A stretch of 18,931 nucleotides of DNA from Phycisphaerales bacterium (GCA_007124345.1 SLFH01000285.1:1-18931); one strand, 5' to 3'; positions 1 to 10,860 are shown, numbered from the stretch's first letter. Made by a program: numbers and translations. The notes: generated by a model not told the origin, from the sequence alone.

Positions 1-1283
<1,283 letters not shown>

Positions 1284-1679
1284 ACACCCACCGGACGCCG
1301 AAGCCTCCGATCGATGTCCCAAACGCCAGTATCGCCACGCTTGAGAGACTCGGCATACTCACCCCCGCCCGAAAGACCCGGTCTCGGTAGACCGAAGTGC
1401 GGCCCGGCGGCTCTGCCGGTGCCCGCACGCAGCGGGGGTGAAATGCTCTCGTCAACTTCCGGTTGTCAAGGTTCTCGGCCGGGCTCTCACCCGGCCCACC
1501 GGGCGGACCCGGTCGGCCTGTTTCACGAGGCGGCGGGATGCTAACCGTCACCGCCGCAGGGTCAAGCCTCCGGCGCATTTCCGCTTAAAAAATCACGCCC
1601 CAAGGCCACGCCCGAGCAAGGCCCACCACCCCCGCTTGCCCCACCAACTCCCGATCGCCGGCGGCTCATCCCCCCGAAC
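1284..1679 (-). other. Non-coding leader/promoter region upstream of 23S rRNA
   Basis: About 400 bases with no convincing gene lie between the pilus-operon terminator and the 23S 5' end, so this should contain the 23S promoter and precursor leader. On the minus strand there are two TTGAC-type hexamers, TTGACA at 1469-1464 and TTGACG at 1455-1450, but no good TATAAT-like partner at 16-18 bases, so the promoter call is weak. Hairpins are plentiful: a 7-bp stem GGCCGGG/CCCGGCC at 1477-1496, a 6-bp stem CGGTCT/AGACCG at 1379-1394, and a longer imperfect stem at about 1398-1427. These may be antitermination or processing structures. No tRNA-like cloverleaf or 16S 3' end is visible. Confidence 0.5.
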
Positions 1680-1712
1680 GAAAAGCCCCCGCCGCACTTG
1701 GCGACGGGGGCG
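1680..1712 (-). terminator. Rho-independent terminator of the pilus-like operon
   Basis: On the minus strand a GC-rich stem GCCCCCGTCGCC / GGCGGGGGC (1711-1685, one small bulge) is followed by TTTTC. It lies about 70 bases after the stop codon of the 671-aa gene and separates that operon from the 23S transcription unit. Confidence 0.8.
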
Positions 1713-1779
1713 AATCTTCTGATGCTGCTGGGAGGCTGCTGAACCGATGCTGAGAGGCTCCCGGGGTGTGGCGAAGGGC

Positions 1780-3795
<2,016 letters not shown>

Positions 3796-3798
3796 CGC

Positions 3799-5142
3799 TC
3801 AGCCCTCACCGTCTTGGATACCCATTAACCGCTTGAAGTCGGAGGGCATAAGCCCGCGCGTCCACGCGCGGAGCCACGCCGTCTCGATCGTCATCGTCGC
3901 CCGGATCACATGCCCGGGCCCGTAGTAGAAGCCCTGGTTCAGGTCCTCCCAGACATCAACAGAGCTGAGCTGGAGGTCCGAGACGGCCATGAAGTTTCTG
4001 CGCCGGAACCCCTCGATGATCTCGGGGATCCGCGACGAATCGACCACCATGCTGATCGTCACCGGGCGGATGTCGTAACGCGGATTGCTGGCACGCCCGG
4101 TCAGCGTGTTGGTCGCGTCCGGGTCGCGCTGCACGACGCCGTTGACTTCCTGAAGCTGCACGCCCGTCGTTTCGCCGGGCTCTTCCAGTCCGAAGCCGCC
4201 CCGCTCGCGCTGCGGCTGGTTGACCGGCAGCGGCTCGAGCTGGATCGACACGATCCTCTTGATCGGCGATTCATCGATGCTCAAACGCCGGCCCGTTTCG
4301 CTGGTGTTGATCCGTGTGATCGCCGCGGTGATCTCGCTGAGCACCCAGAAGTCGAACTGGTAGCCGAAGAGGACCGCCGGGCGGGGCGGCGTCTGCATCG
4401 AGGCGCTCGAAGGCAGGCCCGCCGCTCTGGCCGCACGCAGGAGCAGGTCCGGCTCGGCGTAGAAACTCAGGCGTCGGGCGGTCTGGGCGTAGCGGGCGAT
4501 CCTCGCGTCGCGGAGGCGTTGCTCGAGCCGGCGCCGATCCTCAACGGTCAACTGCCCCCCGCCGCCCTCGCGTTCGATGTCGGCGAGAAACTCAGAACGC
4601 TCACGCCGCAACGCCTCGGCGACCCGCTCGGGGGCTGGCGGCATGCCCGCGCGTGCCTCTTCGAGCATCGTGATGTACAGCGACGGGCGACCGTCGGCCC
4701 CGCCCGAACCGACCAGAAGGCGAAGCAGGTCGTAAGGGCGGACCTGGCGGTCGACATCGCTTGCAGGAGCGGGGAAGAGGCCGCCGACGAGGGGCTCGTA
4801 CCCCTTGCGGTTGAACTCGATGCCCTGCTCGGTGACCGCAGCGACATCGGCCATGCGCTCGCGCAGCGCCTCGCGGAACCACGCGGTGCGACGCTCGTTG
4901 GGCAGCGCCTGCACAGTGACGGCCTCGACGCCCGGCCCCGCTGCGGGGAGCGTGTACGAGACCTCCAGCCCGGCCAGCCGACGCTGCGCCTGGCTGATGG
5001 TGTTCTGCTGTTCCTCCTGGAACGACCTGAGCATCCCGGAGCTGATCACGTAGGCCACAGGCAGCACGACCACGATCACCACGCAGGAGATCACGATCAC
5101 GATGTGGCCCTTCACCCAGTCGAGTACTTTTTTCACCGTCAT
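3799..5142 (-). CDS. PilO-like single-pass membrane protein (inferred)
   Basis: A 447-aa protein with a short cytoplasmic N-terminus (MTVKKVLDWVKGH), one membrane helix at about 12-34, and then a coiled-coil-prone stretch (about 38-60, SFQEEQQNTISQAQRRL). This order of short tail, single helix, coiled coil and periplasmic domain is that of PilO/GspM platform proteins. A second Arg/Glu-rich helical stretch spans about 170-225. The C-terminal part (about 355-430) alternates predicted strand and helix (RPVTISMVVDSSRIPEIIEGF) and could be the ferredoxin-like fold seen in PilO, although the protein is roughly twice the usual PilO length. It follows the PilM fusion gene by 42 bases containing a strong hairpin, and it is tightly coupled to the next gene. 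The PilO assignment rests on architecture and context, not on recognised motifs. Confidence 0.85.
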   Translation of the reverse strand: MTVKKVLDWVKGHIVIVISCVVIVVVLPVAYVISSGMLRSFQEEQQNTISQAQRRLAGLEVSYTLPAAGPGVEAVTVQALPNERRTAWFREALRERMADVAAVTEQGIEFNRKGYEPLVGGLFPAPASDVDRQVRPYDLLRLLVGSGGADGRPSLYITMLEEARAGMPPAPERVAEALRRERSEFLADIEREGGGGQLTVEDRRRLEQRLRDARIARYAQTARRLSFYAEPDLLLRAARAAGLPSSASMQTPPRPAVLFGYQFDFWVLSEITAAITRINTSETGRRLSIDESPIKRIVSIQLEPLPVNQPQRERGGFGLEEPGETTGVQLQEVNGVVQRDPDATNTLTGRASNPRYDIRPVTISMVVDSSRIPEIIEGFRRRNFMAVSDLQLSSVDVWEDLNQGFYYGPGHVIRATMTIETAWLRAWTRGLMPSDFKRLMGIQDGEG

Positions 5143-5154
5143 TGCCTCACATGG

Positions 5155-5179
5155 CCCGCCGCGCCCGGAGCGCGGCGGG
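5155..5179 (-). promoter_or_regulatory. Perfect 10-bp hairpin between operon genes 1 and 2
   Basis: CCCGCCGCGC and GCGCGGCGGG flank a 5-base loop. The structure sits in the 42-base gap between the pilM-pilN stop codon and the next start, 12 bases before that start. There is no T-run after it, so it is not a classic terminator. It could limit read-through, protect the upstream mRNA end or affect access to the GAGG ribosome site. Its function is inferred. Confidence 0.5.
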
Positions 5180-5184
5180 GTTGA

Positions 5185-7245
5185 TCACGCGCCACCGAAG
5201 GGGTCGGTCTCGCCCGCTTCTGCTTCTTCGTCGCCAAGCACCAGCACGAACTGCACCACGGCGCGAGAACGCCCGATCCTCGCCTCGCCCGGGGGCGGCG
5301 TCAGGGGGGCGATCTGCGCCGGAGAGTCGCCGGCGCCGCCGACGGGAGAACCCTCGCCGACACCGCCGCCGGAACCGACACCGGTTCCCTCGCCGGCGCC
5401 GGCCGGCCCGCGCCCGAGTTCACGGAGCGGGTCTTCCTCACGGGGGGGTGTCCTGGCCTGGGCGACCTCGATCTGGCGGATCGAGCCGGTCTGCACGACC
5501 CAGTCGGCGTCGGACCAGATTCTGTATGGACGGCCCTCGCGTCGCTCATGCTCGCGGAGCCAGCGGAGCACGCCCTCGACCACGACCCGCCTGGGGTCCT
5601 CGTGGTCGGTGGCGATCTGCAACTGGACGATCACGCGGCGTTTGTCGGTGTGGGGCTCTTCGGGGGCTTCGGGCTCGCCGAGGCCGGGCTCTTCCCGTCC
5701 GGCGCCGCCGCGGCGGCCGCGATCTGCCGTGGGCGCCGCCGTCAGGAAGCCGGAGACACGAAGATTCGTGCGGACGAAGTTGGTCTCCATGCCAACGAGC
5801 TCGAAGGCGGTCTGGTCCTCGCTCACGCTCGGGCCGAACCTACCGGCTCGCACCTGCGAGTCGATCTGATTGACCAACTCGCCGACGTCGGTCATCAGGT
5901 GCTGGAAGACGCCCTTGTCGTCCAGCAGTGCGATGATGTTGGCCGCCGTGTAGTCCGGCTCGGCGCCGCCGAGCACCTGGGCCTCCTGGGCCCGGCCGGT
6001 GAGATCCTGGGCCCGCGAGGCGGCCTCCTGGATCGCCGCCGGCGGGCGGAGATTCCCGTACGCGTTGCTGTCGATGAACCAGCGCGAGAACATCGCGGCG
6101 CTCGCGAAGACGGCCAGCCCGGCGGCGAGGCCGAAGTACGGCACCTTCTTCTTCCACATCGCCTCGCGGATGTTCGCGACCGGAATCAGGTTCGCCTCGA
6201 TCGTCTCGTAGCCCAGGCCCTGCAGCGCCAACCCGTAGGCGGTCGTCAGGCGCAGGGCGTTCTGCTCGAGCTCGTCCTTGCGTTCTTTCTGATCGCCCGC
6301 GAGGGTCGCCCTCTTGAACTCTTCGAGGCGGTAGACCTCCACGCCGAGCTGCTGCTTGAGGAACTTGCGCAGGCCGGGGAGCTGGAAGGTCGCGCCGATG
6401 CCGATCAGGCGCGTCAGATTCACATCGGAGTGGCGTGACTGGTACGAGCCGACGGACCGCTGCACTTCCTGGGCGAGGTCGGTGAAGACGCCGCGCATCG
6501 CCTGGAAGACATGCTTGGCGTGCTTGGTCTGGTCCGCCTCGCGCTTGAGGCGTTCGGCCTTGGGGTACCCGAGCTTGAACTGGTTGACCAGGGCCTCGGT
6601 GAAGTCGTGCCCGCCGATCTGGAAGGTGCGGACCCAGACCCGCCCGCTCTCGGCGATGATCAGGTCCGTCGAGGTCGTCCCGATGTCGAGGATGATCGTG
6701 CCGGGCGTGCGCTCGGTGAATTGCAGGTCGTACGCCAGGGCGTTGTAGACCGCGACCGGGCTGAGGTTCACCACATCGGGCGTCAGCCCGACATCGGCGA
6801 GCATCTGGAGCTGCGCGGCGATCCTCGCCTTGGGGATGGCGAAAATTCCGACCTCGACATCTGGAGAGTCGGGGCTCTGGAAAGTCTGATAATCCCACTC
6901 GACCTCTTCCAGCGGGAAGGGGATCTGCTGGGCCGCCTCGAACTTCACGATGTCGGGCACCTTCTTGGGCTCGACGGGCGGAAGCTTGGCAAAGCGGGCC
7001 AAAGCCGCGTGCCCCGGGACGCTGCAGGCGATGGTCGCCTTGCTCAGGTCGTACTGGGCCGCGAGCGTGCCGAGGGCGACGCGCATGGCGTCGTCTTGGT
7101 CAAGCCCGGGCGTTGAGAGCACCTTTGCGTGGGGAATCACCGCGAAATCGGTGATCACCGGTTCGCCGTTCTGGATCTCAAGCCGCAGCGCCTTGATCGC
7201 GCCGGCGCCAGCCTCGATGCCCCAGCACACATTGGATGAAGCCAT
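5185..7245 (-). CDS. pilM: PilM-PilN-type fusion, type IV pilus/T2SS-like inner-membrane platform protein
   Basis: A 686-aa protein. Residues 1 to about 345 form a PilM actin-like ATPase domain: phosphate-1 loop WGIEAGAGAIKAL (8-20, with Glu in place of the usual Asp), phosphate-2 loop ILDIGTTSTDLII (185-197), GGHDFTEAL (211-219) and adenosine motif IGIGATFQLPGL (281-292). Normal PilM stops near 350. Here ANLIP at 351-355 follows, resembling the INLLP motif with which PilN grips PilM, then a basic stretch, a membrane helix (about 368-390) and a periplasmic region with a strand-helix-strand segment near 537-595. I read this as PilM fused to PilN. The C-terminus is Gly/Pro-rich (about 600-655). 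The start has a GAGG-type ribosome site 8 bases upstream. It is first in a three-gene operon. The PilM part is secure and the PilN part is inferred. Confidence 0.9.
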   Translation of the reverse strand: MASSNVCWGIEAGAGAIKALRLEIQNGEPVITDFAVIPHAKVLSTPGLDQDDAMRVALGTLAAQYDLSKATIACSVPGHAALARFAKLPPVEPKKVPDIVKFEAAQQIPFPLEEVEWDYQTFQSPDSPDVEVGIFAIPKARIAAQLQMLADVGLTPDVVNLSPVAVYNALAYDLQFTERTPGTIILDIGTTSTDLIIAESGRVWVRTFQIGGHDFTEALVNQFKLGYPKAERLKREADQTKHAKHVFQAMRGVFTDLAQEVQRSVGSYQSRHSDVNLTRLIGIGATFQLPGLRKFLKQQLGVEVYRLEEFKRATLAGDQKERKDELEQNALRLTTAYGLALQGLGYETIEANLIPVANIREAMWKKKVPYFGLAAGLAVFASAAMFSRWFIDSNAYGNLRPPAAIQEAASRAQDLTGRAQEAQVLGGAEPDYTAANIIALLDDKGVFQHLMTDVGELVNQIDSQVRAGRFGPSVSEDQTAFELVGMETNFVRTNLRVSGFLTAAPTADRGRRGGAGREEPGLGEPEAPEEPHTDKRRVIVQLQIATDHEDPRRVVVEGVLRWLREHERREGRPYRIWSDADWVVQTGSIRQIEVAQARTPPREEDPLRELGRGPAGAGEGTGVGSGGGVGEGSPVGGAGDSPAQIAPLTPPPGEARIGRSRAVVQFVLVLGDEEAEAGETDPFGGA

Positions 7246-7532
7246 TCGTTCCGCCTCTGCGTGTGTCGTTCAGCCTCGGATCATTCCGGTCGGTTCCCGG
7301 CCCGTTCCTGGGCGATGGGCCCGATGGTACCGGTCTCACCCCGTCCCCGCACAACGCCCCGGGGCGATGCCCCCAGCAAAGTCTTTGAGATGCGCCAATC
7401 ACGCACTCTCGCCCGCGTCGCTGCGGCCCGGCCCACCTACCAGTACGCCCCCCGACCGCGCAGGTTCCCTGCCGGCCCGCCCCACAGAAAGAGCCTAGCA
7501 GAACCGGGCGTAACCCGTGCGCCGTCGCCCGA
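7246..7532 (-). promoter_or_regulatory. Intergenic region with probable promoter of the PilM operon
   Basis: These 287 bases lie between the small membrane-protein gene and pilM, both on the minus strand, and hold no convincing gene. A possible minus-strand promoter has TTGTGC (7354-7349) and TACCAT (7329-7324), but the 19-base spacer is long, so this is a weak call. No clear terminator for the upstream gene is visible. Confidence 0.3.
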
Positions 7533-7877
7533 TCAGGCCTCTCCGGAGCCGTCGCCCCCGTCGCCTTCGCTCTCCATCGCTTTCGCGTCGAGGCGATCGC
7601 TCAGGAGCGTCAGCCCGATCGCGACCACCACACCCGCGCCGAGCAGCCAGAGCCGGTCGGGCGGGACGCGGAGCGCCAGCCATCCCTGCGGGAGTGAGTA
7701 CGAGGCCGCGTGGTACCCGACGAGCACCAGAGAAAGCCCGATCACCAGCCTCGCCGGTTCCGAGAGCCGGTGCGGGTCGTCGGGATCGTTCCTGCGTCCC
7801 CACAGCAGCAGCACGCCGCCCACGATGCACAACGTGGCAGCGACCAGCCCCCCGACCGTCCAGACAGTCCAGACCAC
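7533..7877 (-). CDS. Small three-helix membrane protein
   Basis: A 114-aa protein of unknown function starting with GTG, 6 bases after the MEMO-family stop codon, so it is probably translationally coupled to it. Three hydrophobic segments are visible at about 7-26, 43-61 and 74-93. A charged loop (RRNDPDDPHR) follows the first helix, and the acidic, Gly-rich tail (ESEGDGGDGSGEA) is soluble. No metal-binding or catalytic motif stands out. I do not recognise a family. The operon position suggests a membrane partner of the MEMO-like protein, but this is inference only. Confidence 0.75.
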   Translation of the reverse strand: MVWTVWTVGGLVAATLCIVGGVLLLWGRRNDPDDPHRLSEPARLVIGLSLVLVGYHAASYSLPQGWLALRVPPDRLWLLGAGVVVAIGLTLLSDRLDAKAMESEGDGGDGSGEA

Positions 7878-7883
7878 GGGATA

Positions 7884-9281
7884 TCAGTGAAGGACCATGG
7901 CCGCGTTGGAGACCATGCTCATGCCCTGCTGGTCGATCGCGGCCCCGTACTTGAGCAGGTCGACCTTCTCCGGGTCGACGGCCCGCATCGCGGCGACCAT
8001 GTTGCCCGTCGAGCACCAGCGCGTCGGGTTCTGACGCCAGGCCATCGAGGCGATCAGGTCGTCGGCCTTCTTCTCCATATAGAGCTCGAGCAGCTCGCGA
8101 TCGGTCTGGATGACCTGGTTGCGGAAGCCCTCGGCCTGCTGGGCCGCGTCGCCCTCGCCCATCAGGGGCTGCTGGTCGCCGAAGGCCGGGCCGACATGGC
8201 TCAGATCCGCCGAGCTGACCACCAGCGTCCGGCCGGGCAGGCCCGCCAGCGCCGAACGGAGGGCCTCGACGAAGGGCTCGAAGGCGAGCCCGTTGCCGTC
8301 GTACGACTCGCCGTTGTTGACCGCCGGATCGTGCACGAGCACGCCGAGGACCTTGGGGAAGTTGCCCTCATCGTCCTGGCCGAAGACATGCTGGATCCAG
8401 GGGATCTGCAGCTCGATCGAGTGCTCCTGCTCGTGGTCGTAGCGGTCCTTGAGGAATCGCTGCCCCTGCTCCTCGCCCAGCGAAGCGAGGATCAGATCGA
8501 GGGCCTGGCGGTCGAGCTCGCAGGCGCCCAGCGGAGTTCGGTATCCCTTGTCGCACCCGCAGACGCCCGACGCCTGGCCGAAGTGGTTGGTGCCGAGGAT
8601 GATGACCCGGTCGGGCCTGTCGACGACACGGAGCCGCCCCCAGACCGACGCGTAGTTGATCCAGCCCCGCCCGTAATCGACATGCGGCGCGACGATCGCC
8701 TTGGGCAGGGCGTCGAGGCTCGGGTTGTCCTCGTCCTTCAGGGCCTCGGCGATGTACTTGTCGAGCGTCTCGCGGAGACGCTCGGGGCCTTCGCGTTCCT
8801 TCTGTTCGTCGCTGACCTGGGCGCCCTCGCCGGCGGCTGCGATCACGAGCTGATCGGCGAACGCCGCGCTCGACGCTGGCGGCAGGAGATCCGAGCTGTC
8901 GAAATCGACCCGCACCTTCTCTTGCAGGGCGTCGAAGTTGGGTCCGAAAAGCAGGGCCGCGTCGTCGAGTTGGGCGACGAGGTGCTCAAGGAAATCGCGT
9001 GTGAGCCCGCGACCGACCTCGGTGACGATCTGGTCGATGGTGCGGCTGCCGTCCATCATCGGCAGGATCACCTGGGCCGCAGGGAGCGTCGCCACGACCT
9101 TGTCGGAGATCTGGCGCGCGTCCGCGAGGCCGAGGAGCACGGCCTGCTGGCCCTGCTGGTTCTGGGCCTGGAGGGGGAACCCTCGCACCGGGCGGAGACG
9201 GGGCTTCTGCTGGTGGGGCGCCGAAGGATTGAACTTGACCTGAGGCTGTTCCGGCGACGGCTGCTGGGGCTGATCTGTCAT
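7884..9281 (-). CDS. MEMO1-family protein (AmmeMemoRadiSam system protein B) with N-terminal PqqD-like domain
   Basis: A 465-aa protein. Residues about 195-465 form a MEMO domain, related to LigB-type non-haem iron dioxygenases: APHVDYGRG (His200), GTNHFG (His233), EHSIELQIPW (286-295), SSADLSHVG (Asp359, His362) and RWCSTGN (Cys423). The two His and the Cys match the metal-site residues known for human MEMO1. Residues about 45-112 look like a PqqD/winged-helix domain (ILPMMDGSRTIDQIVTEVG, then LEHLVAQLDDAALL). MEMO proteins are usually under 300 aa, so the extra 190 residues are a true fusion. In many bacteria this protein travels with an AMMECR1 protein and a radical SAM enzyme, and neither is in this window. 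The substrate is unknown. The start codon lacks a clear ribosome site. The 114-aa membrane protein follows directly. Confidence 0.9.
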   Translation of the reverse strand: MTDQPQQPSPEQPQVKFNPSAPHQQKPRLRPVRGFPLQAQNQQGQQAVLLGLADARQISDKVVATLPAAQVILPMMDGSRTIDQIVTEVGRGLTRDFLEHLVAQLDDAALLFGPNFDALQEKVRVDFDSSDLLPPASSAAFADQLVIAAAGEGAQVSDEQKEREGPERLRETLDKYIAEALKDEDNPSLDALPKAIVAPHVDYGRGWINYASVWGRLRVVDRPDRVIILGTNHFGQASGVCGCDKGYRTPLGACELDRQALDLILASLGEEQGQRFLKDRYDHEQEHSIELQIPWIQHVFGQDDEGNFPKVLGVLVHDPAVNNGESYDGNGLAFEPFVEALRSALAGLPGRTLVVSSADLSHVGPAFGDQQPLMGEGDAAQQAEGFRNQVIQTDRELLELYMEKKADDLIASMAWRQNPTRWCSTGNMVAAMRAVDPEKVDLLKYGAAIDQQGMSMVSNAAMVLH

Positions 9282-9338
9282 AGGAACTGACTGTAGGTGC
9301 CAGTCTCGGTCCGCCCAGCATTGCCGCGCGGATCCCGC

Positions 9339-9366
9339 TTGAATCGTTGTGCGGACGGTCTATCGT
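9339..9366 (+). promoter_or_regulatory. Putative promoter for the 109-aa gene
   Basis: TTGAAT (9339-9344) and TATCGT (9361-9366) are separated by 16 bases and lie about 60 bases before the start codon, in the gap between two divergent genes. The match to a sigma-70-type promoter is fair. It is the best candidate in this gap, but unproven. Confidence 0.4.
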
Positions 9367-9423
9367 TGCGGTCCGCCGGCGGCCGGACCTCCGATCGCCC
9401 GCCGCCAGCAAGGAGACCCCGCG

Positions 9424-9753
9424 ATGGACCAGAGCCCATTCGACTCGATCAAGCCCGGCGAGAACATCCGCGTGACCATCGAGAGCGAGCCCAAGGTCCA
9501 GGACCGGGCCGACACCATCGCCCGTCTCATGCGCCGCGATCCCGACCACGCTCGCGCCCTCCGCAAAGGGCACGAGACGCGGGCCCGCAACCCCCGCACC
9601 AAGATCCGCGGCGGGCGCGTCTGGCACATCCGGCCCAAGCCCGCCAAGGTCGTCCGCGTCCGCAAGGGTGAGTCGTGGAACATGACCTACACCCACGACC
9701 TCCGCGACGACTTCCGCTCCGTCGAGAGCTTCCTCAAGGTCGAGAAGGCCTGA
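9424..9753 (+). CDS. Basic 109-aa protein of unknown function
   Basis: I chose the ATG at 9424, not the in-frame ATG at 9349, because AAGGAG lies 8 bases before it and the first 25 residues of the longer version overlap the promoter region. The product is rich in Arg and Lys, has no signal peptide or membrane helix, and is probably cytosolic. Visible pieces are GENIRVTIES near the N-terminus, a helical RADTIARLMRRDP segment, a basic centre (ALRKGHETRARNPRTKIRGG) and a C-terminal GESWNMTYTHDLRDDF. The basic centre could bind nucleic acid, but I recognise no domain. It stands divergent from the MEMO-family gene and 50 bases upstream of the CusF-like lipoprotein gene. Confidence 0.75.
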   Translation: MDQSPFDSIKPGENIRVTIESEPKVQDRADTIARLMRRDPDHARALRKGHETRARNPRTKIRGGRVWHIRPKPAKVVRVRKGESWNMTYTHDLRDDFRSVESFLKVEKA

Positions 9754-9803
9754 CCGCCCCTGGGACCATCGCCCCCGCGGGCGATCGCGTTCTAGGATCG
9801 GCC

Positions 9804-10622
9804 ATGCAGACGAACTCCAGACACCACAAGCGCCGGGCGGCAAGCCGTCCGGCGTTGTTGTTTTCCATCGCGATGCTCCCGGCGCTGCTCGCTTGCTGCT
9901 CGGAGCAACCCGGGCGGAGCGCAGAACGCCCCACCGCCGAGGCCGTCTTCGCGGGCGAGCCAGATGCGGTCTACAGCACCCGTGGCCGGGTGCAGGCCCT
10001 GCCGACAGACCCTGATTCCGACAAACTCGTGATTCTCCACGAGCCGATCGACGAGTTCCGCGACCGCTCGGGCGAAGAGGTCGGTATGAACGCCCACGCG
10101 ATGGAGTTTCCCGCGATCGCGCCAGGCGTCTCGCTCGACGGCGTCTTTCCGGGCGACGCGGTCCGGTTCTCATTCGAGGTCTTTTGGCCAGAGGGCGGCC
10201 CCCCGCTCTGGCGCGTCAGCGAGCTGGCGAAGATCAGCCCGGCGACGCCGATGCTGCTCGACGGCGTTGCGAGGCCGCGCTGGCTCGCCCGCCTTCCCGA
10301 AGTCCGCGAGGGCGCGACTCGGTACATCACCCGAGGCCAGGTCGTCACCCTGCCCGACGCGCGCAACGACCTGGTGATCTTCCACGAACCGATCCCAAGC
10401 TTCCGCGACGCTTCGGGCGAAGAGGTCGGGATGGAGGCGCACGCGATGCCATTCCCGAGCGTCGCGTCCGGAGTTTCGCTGCGAGGGATCGAGCCGGGAA
10501 TCGCGGTCGAGTTCGCGTTCGATGTGAGCTATGACAGCGAGGGCGCGCCGAGCTACCCCGTCGTGGGAATCCGGCGCCTCGTTCCCGGCGTCGAGCTTCA
10601 GATCGATCCCGGCGGGGGTTAA
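9804..10622 (+). CDS. Lipoprotein with two tandem CusF-like copper-binding domains
   Basis: A 272-aa protein. A basic N-terminus and hydrophobic stretch end in the lipobox LLAC, with Cys31 as the predicted lipidation site, so it should be membrane-anchored outside the cytoplasm. Two homologous domains follow: about 56-144 and 172-262. Each has G-x-V near the start, a LxxLHEPI-type strand (His79; His194), then a GMxAHAMxF motif (Met95/His98/Met100; Met210/His213/Met215) and PGxxVxFxF. This pattern of His and Met in a small beta barrel matches the CusF family of periplasmic copper/silver carriers, although the insert between the His and Met motifs is longer than in CusF. I chose the start at 9804 because it gives a clean signal peptide; the longer in-frame version overlaps the preceding gene. 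Function in copper handling is inferred. Confidence 0.85.
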   Translation: MQTNSRHHKRRAASRPALLFSIAMLPALLACCSEQPGRSAERPTAEAVFAGEPDAVYSTRGRVQALPTDPDSDKLVILHEPIDEFRDRSGEEVGMNAHAMEFPAIAPGVSLDGVFPGDAVRFSFEVFWPEGGPPLWRVSELAKISPATPMLLDGVARPRWLARLPEVREGATRYITRGQVVTLPDARNDLVIFHEPIPSFRDASGEEVGMEAHAMPFPSVASGVSLRGIEPGIAVEFAFDVSYDSEGAPSYPVVGIRRLVPGVELQIDPGGG

Positions 10623-10652
10623 GCCCTACTCGAAATCTTTGTTGTTGCGGAT

Positions 10653-10682
10653 ATCAGCGCGTCGGCTTTCCCGACGGCTGAT
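10653..10682. other. 12-bp imperfect hairpin between convergent genes
   Basis: ATCAGC-G-CGTCGG pairs with CCGACG-GCTGAT around a 5-base loop. It lies 30 bases after the lipoprotein stop and just beyond the T-run of the opposing terminator. On the plus strand it is followed by A residues rather than T, so it is a poor intrinsic terminator for the lipoprotein gene, but it may protect the 3' end or pause polymerase. Confidence 0.45.
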
Positions 10683-10685
10683 CTC

Positions 10686-10728
10686 AAAAAAAACCCCGGC
10701 GCATACGGGAGTACCGTAGTGCGCCGGG
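10686..10728 (-). terminator. Rho-independent terminator after the uracil-DNA glycosylase gene
   Basis: On the minus strand the stem CCCGGCGCA/TGCGCCGGG, with an inner paired segment (TACGG/CCGTA), is followed by GTTTTTTTT (T8 at 10693-10686). It lies 133 bases after the glycosylase stop codon and is the cleanest terminator in the window. Confidence 0.9.
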
Positions 10729-10860
10729 TCTCGTGGGGGCTTGTTGTGGCCGGGCGTTGAACGCTCGACGGGTACCGATTCGGCGATCGCGAAGCGATGG
10801 TTCCGAGACGGAGAAAAATTTTGTGCGAACCCGCCGGCGATGGCAAAACGGCCCGCGGGA

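Noticed and set aside
7710..9290. 526-residue plus-strand open frame
   Set aside because: Antisense to the MEMO-family gene, whose metal-site motifs are intact. Low-information Arg/Glu/Val-rich mirror sequence. The same reasoning removes the plus-strand frames at 3910-5184, 5548-6438, 11903-12796 and 15096-16310.
10775..10815. Small RNA candidate with hairpin ATCGC-GAA-GCGAT and nearby TCGG/CCGA
   Set aside because: The stem is short and interrupted, and there is no promoter or terminator of its own. It lies in the 3' untranslated part of the glycosylase transcript.
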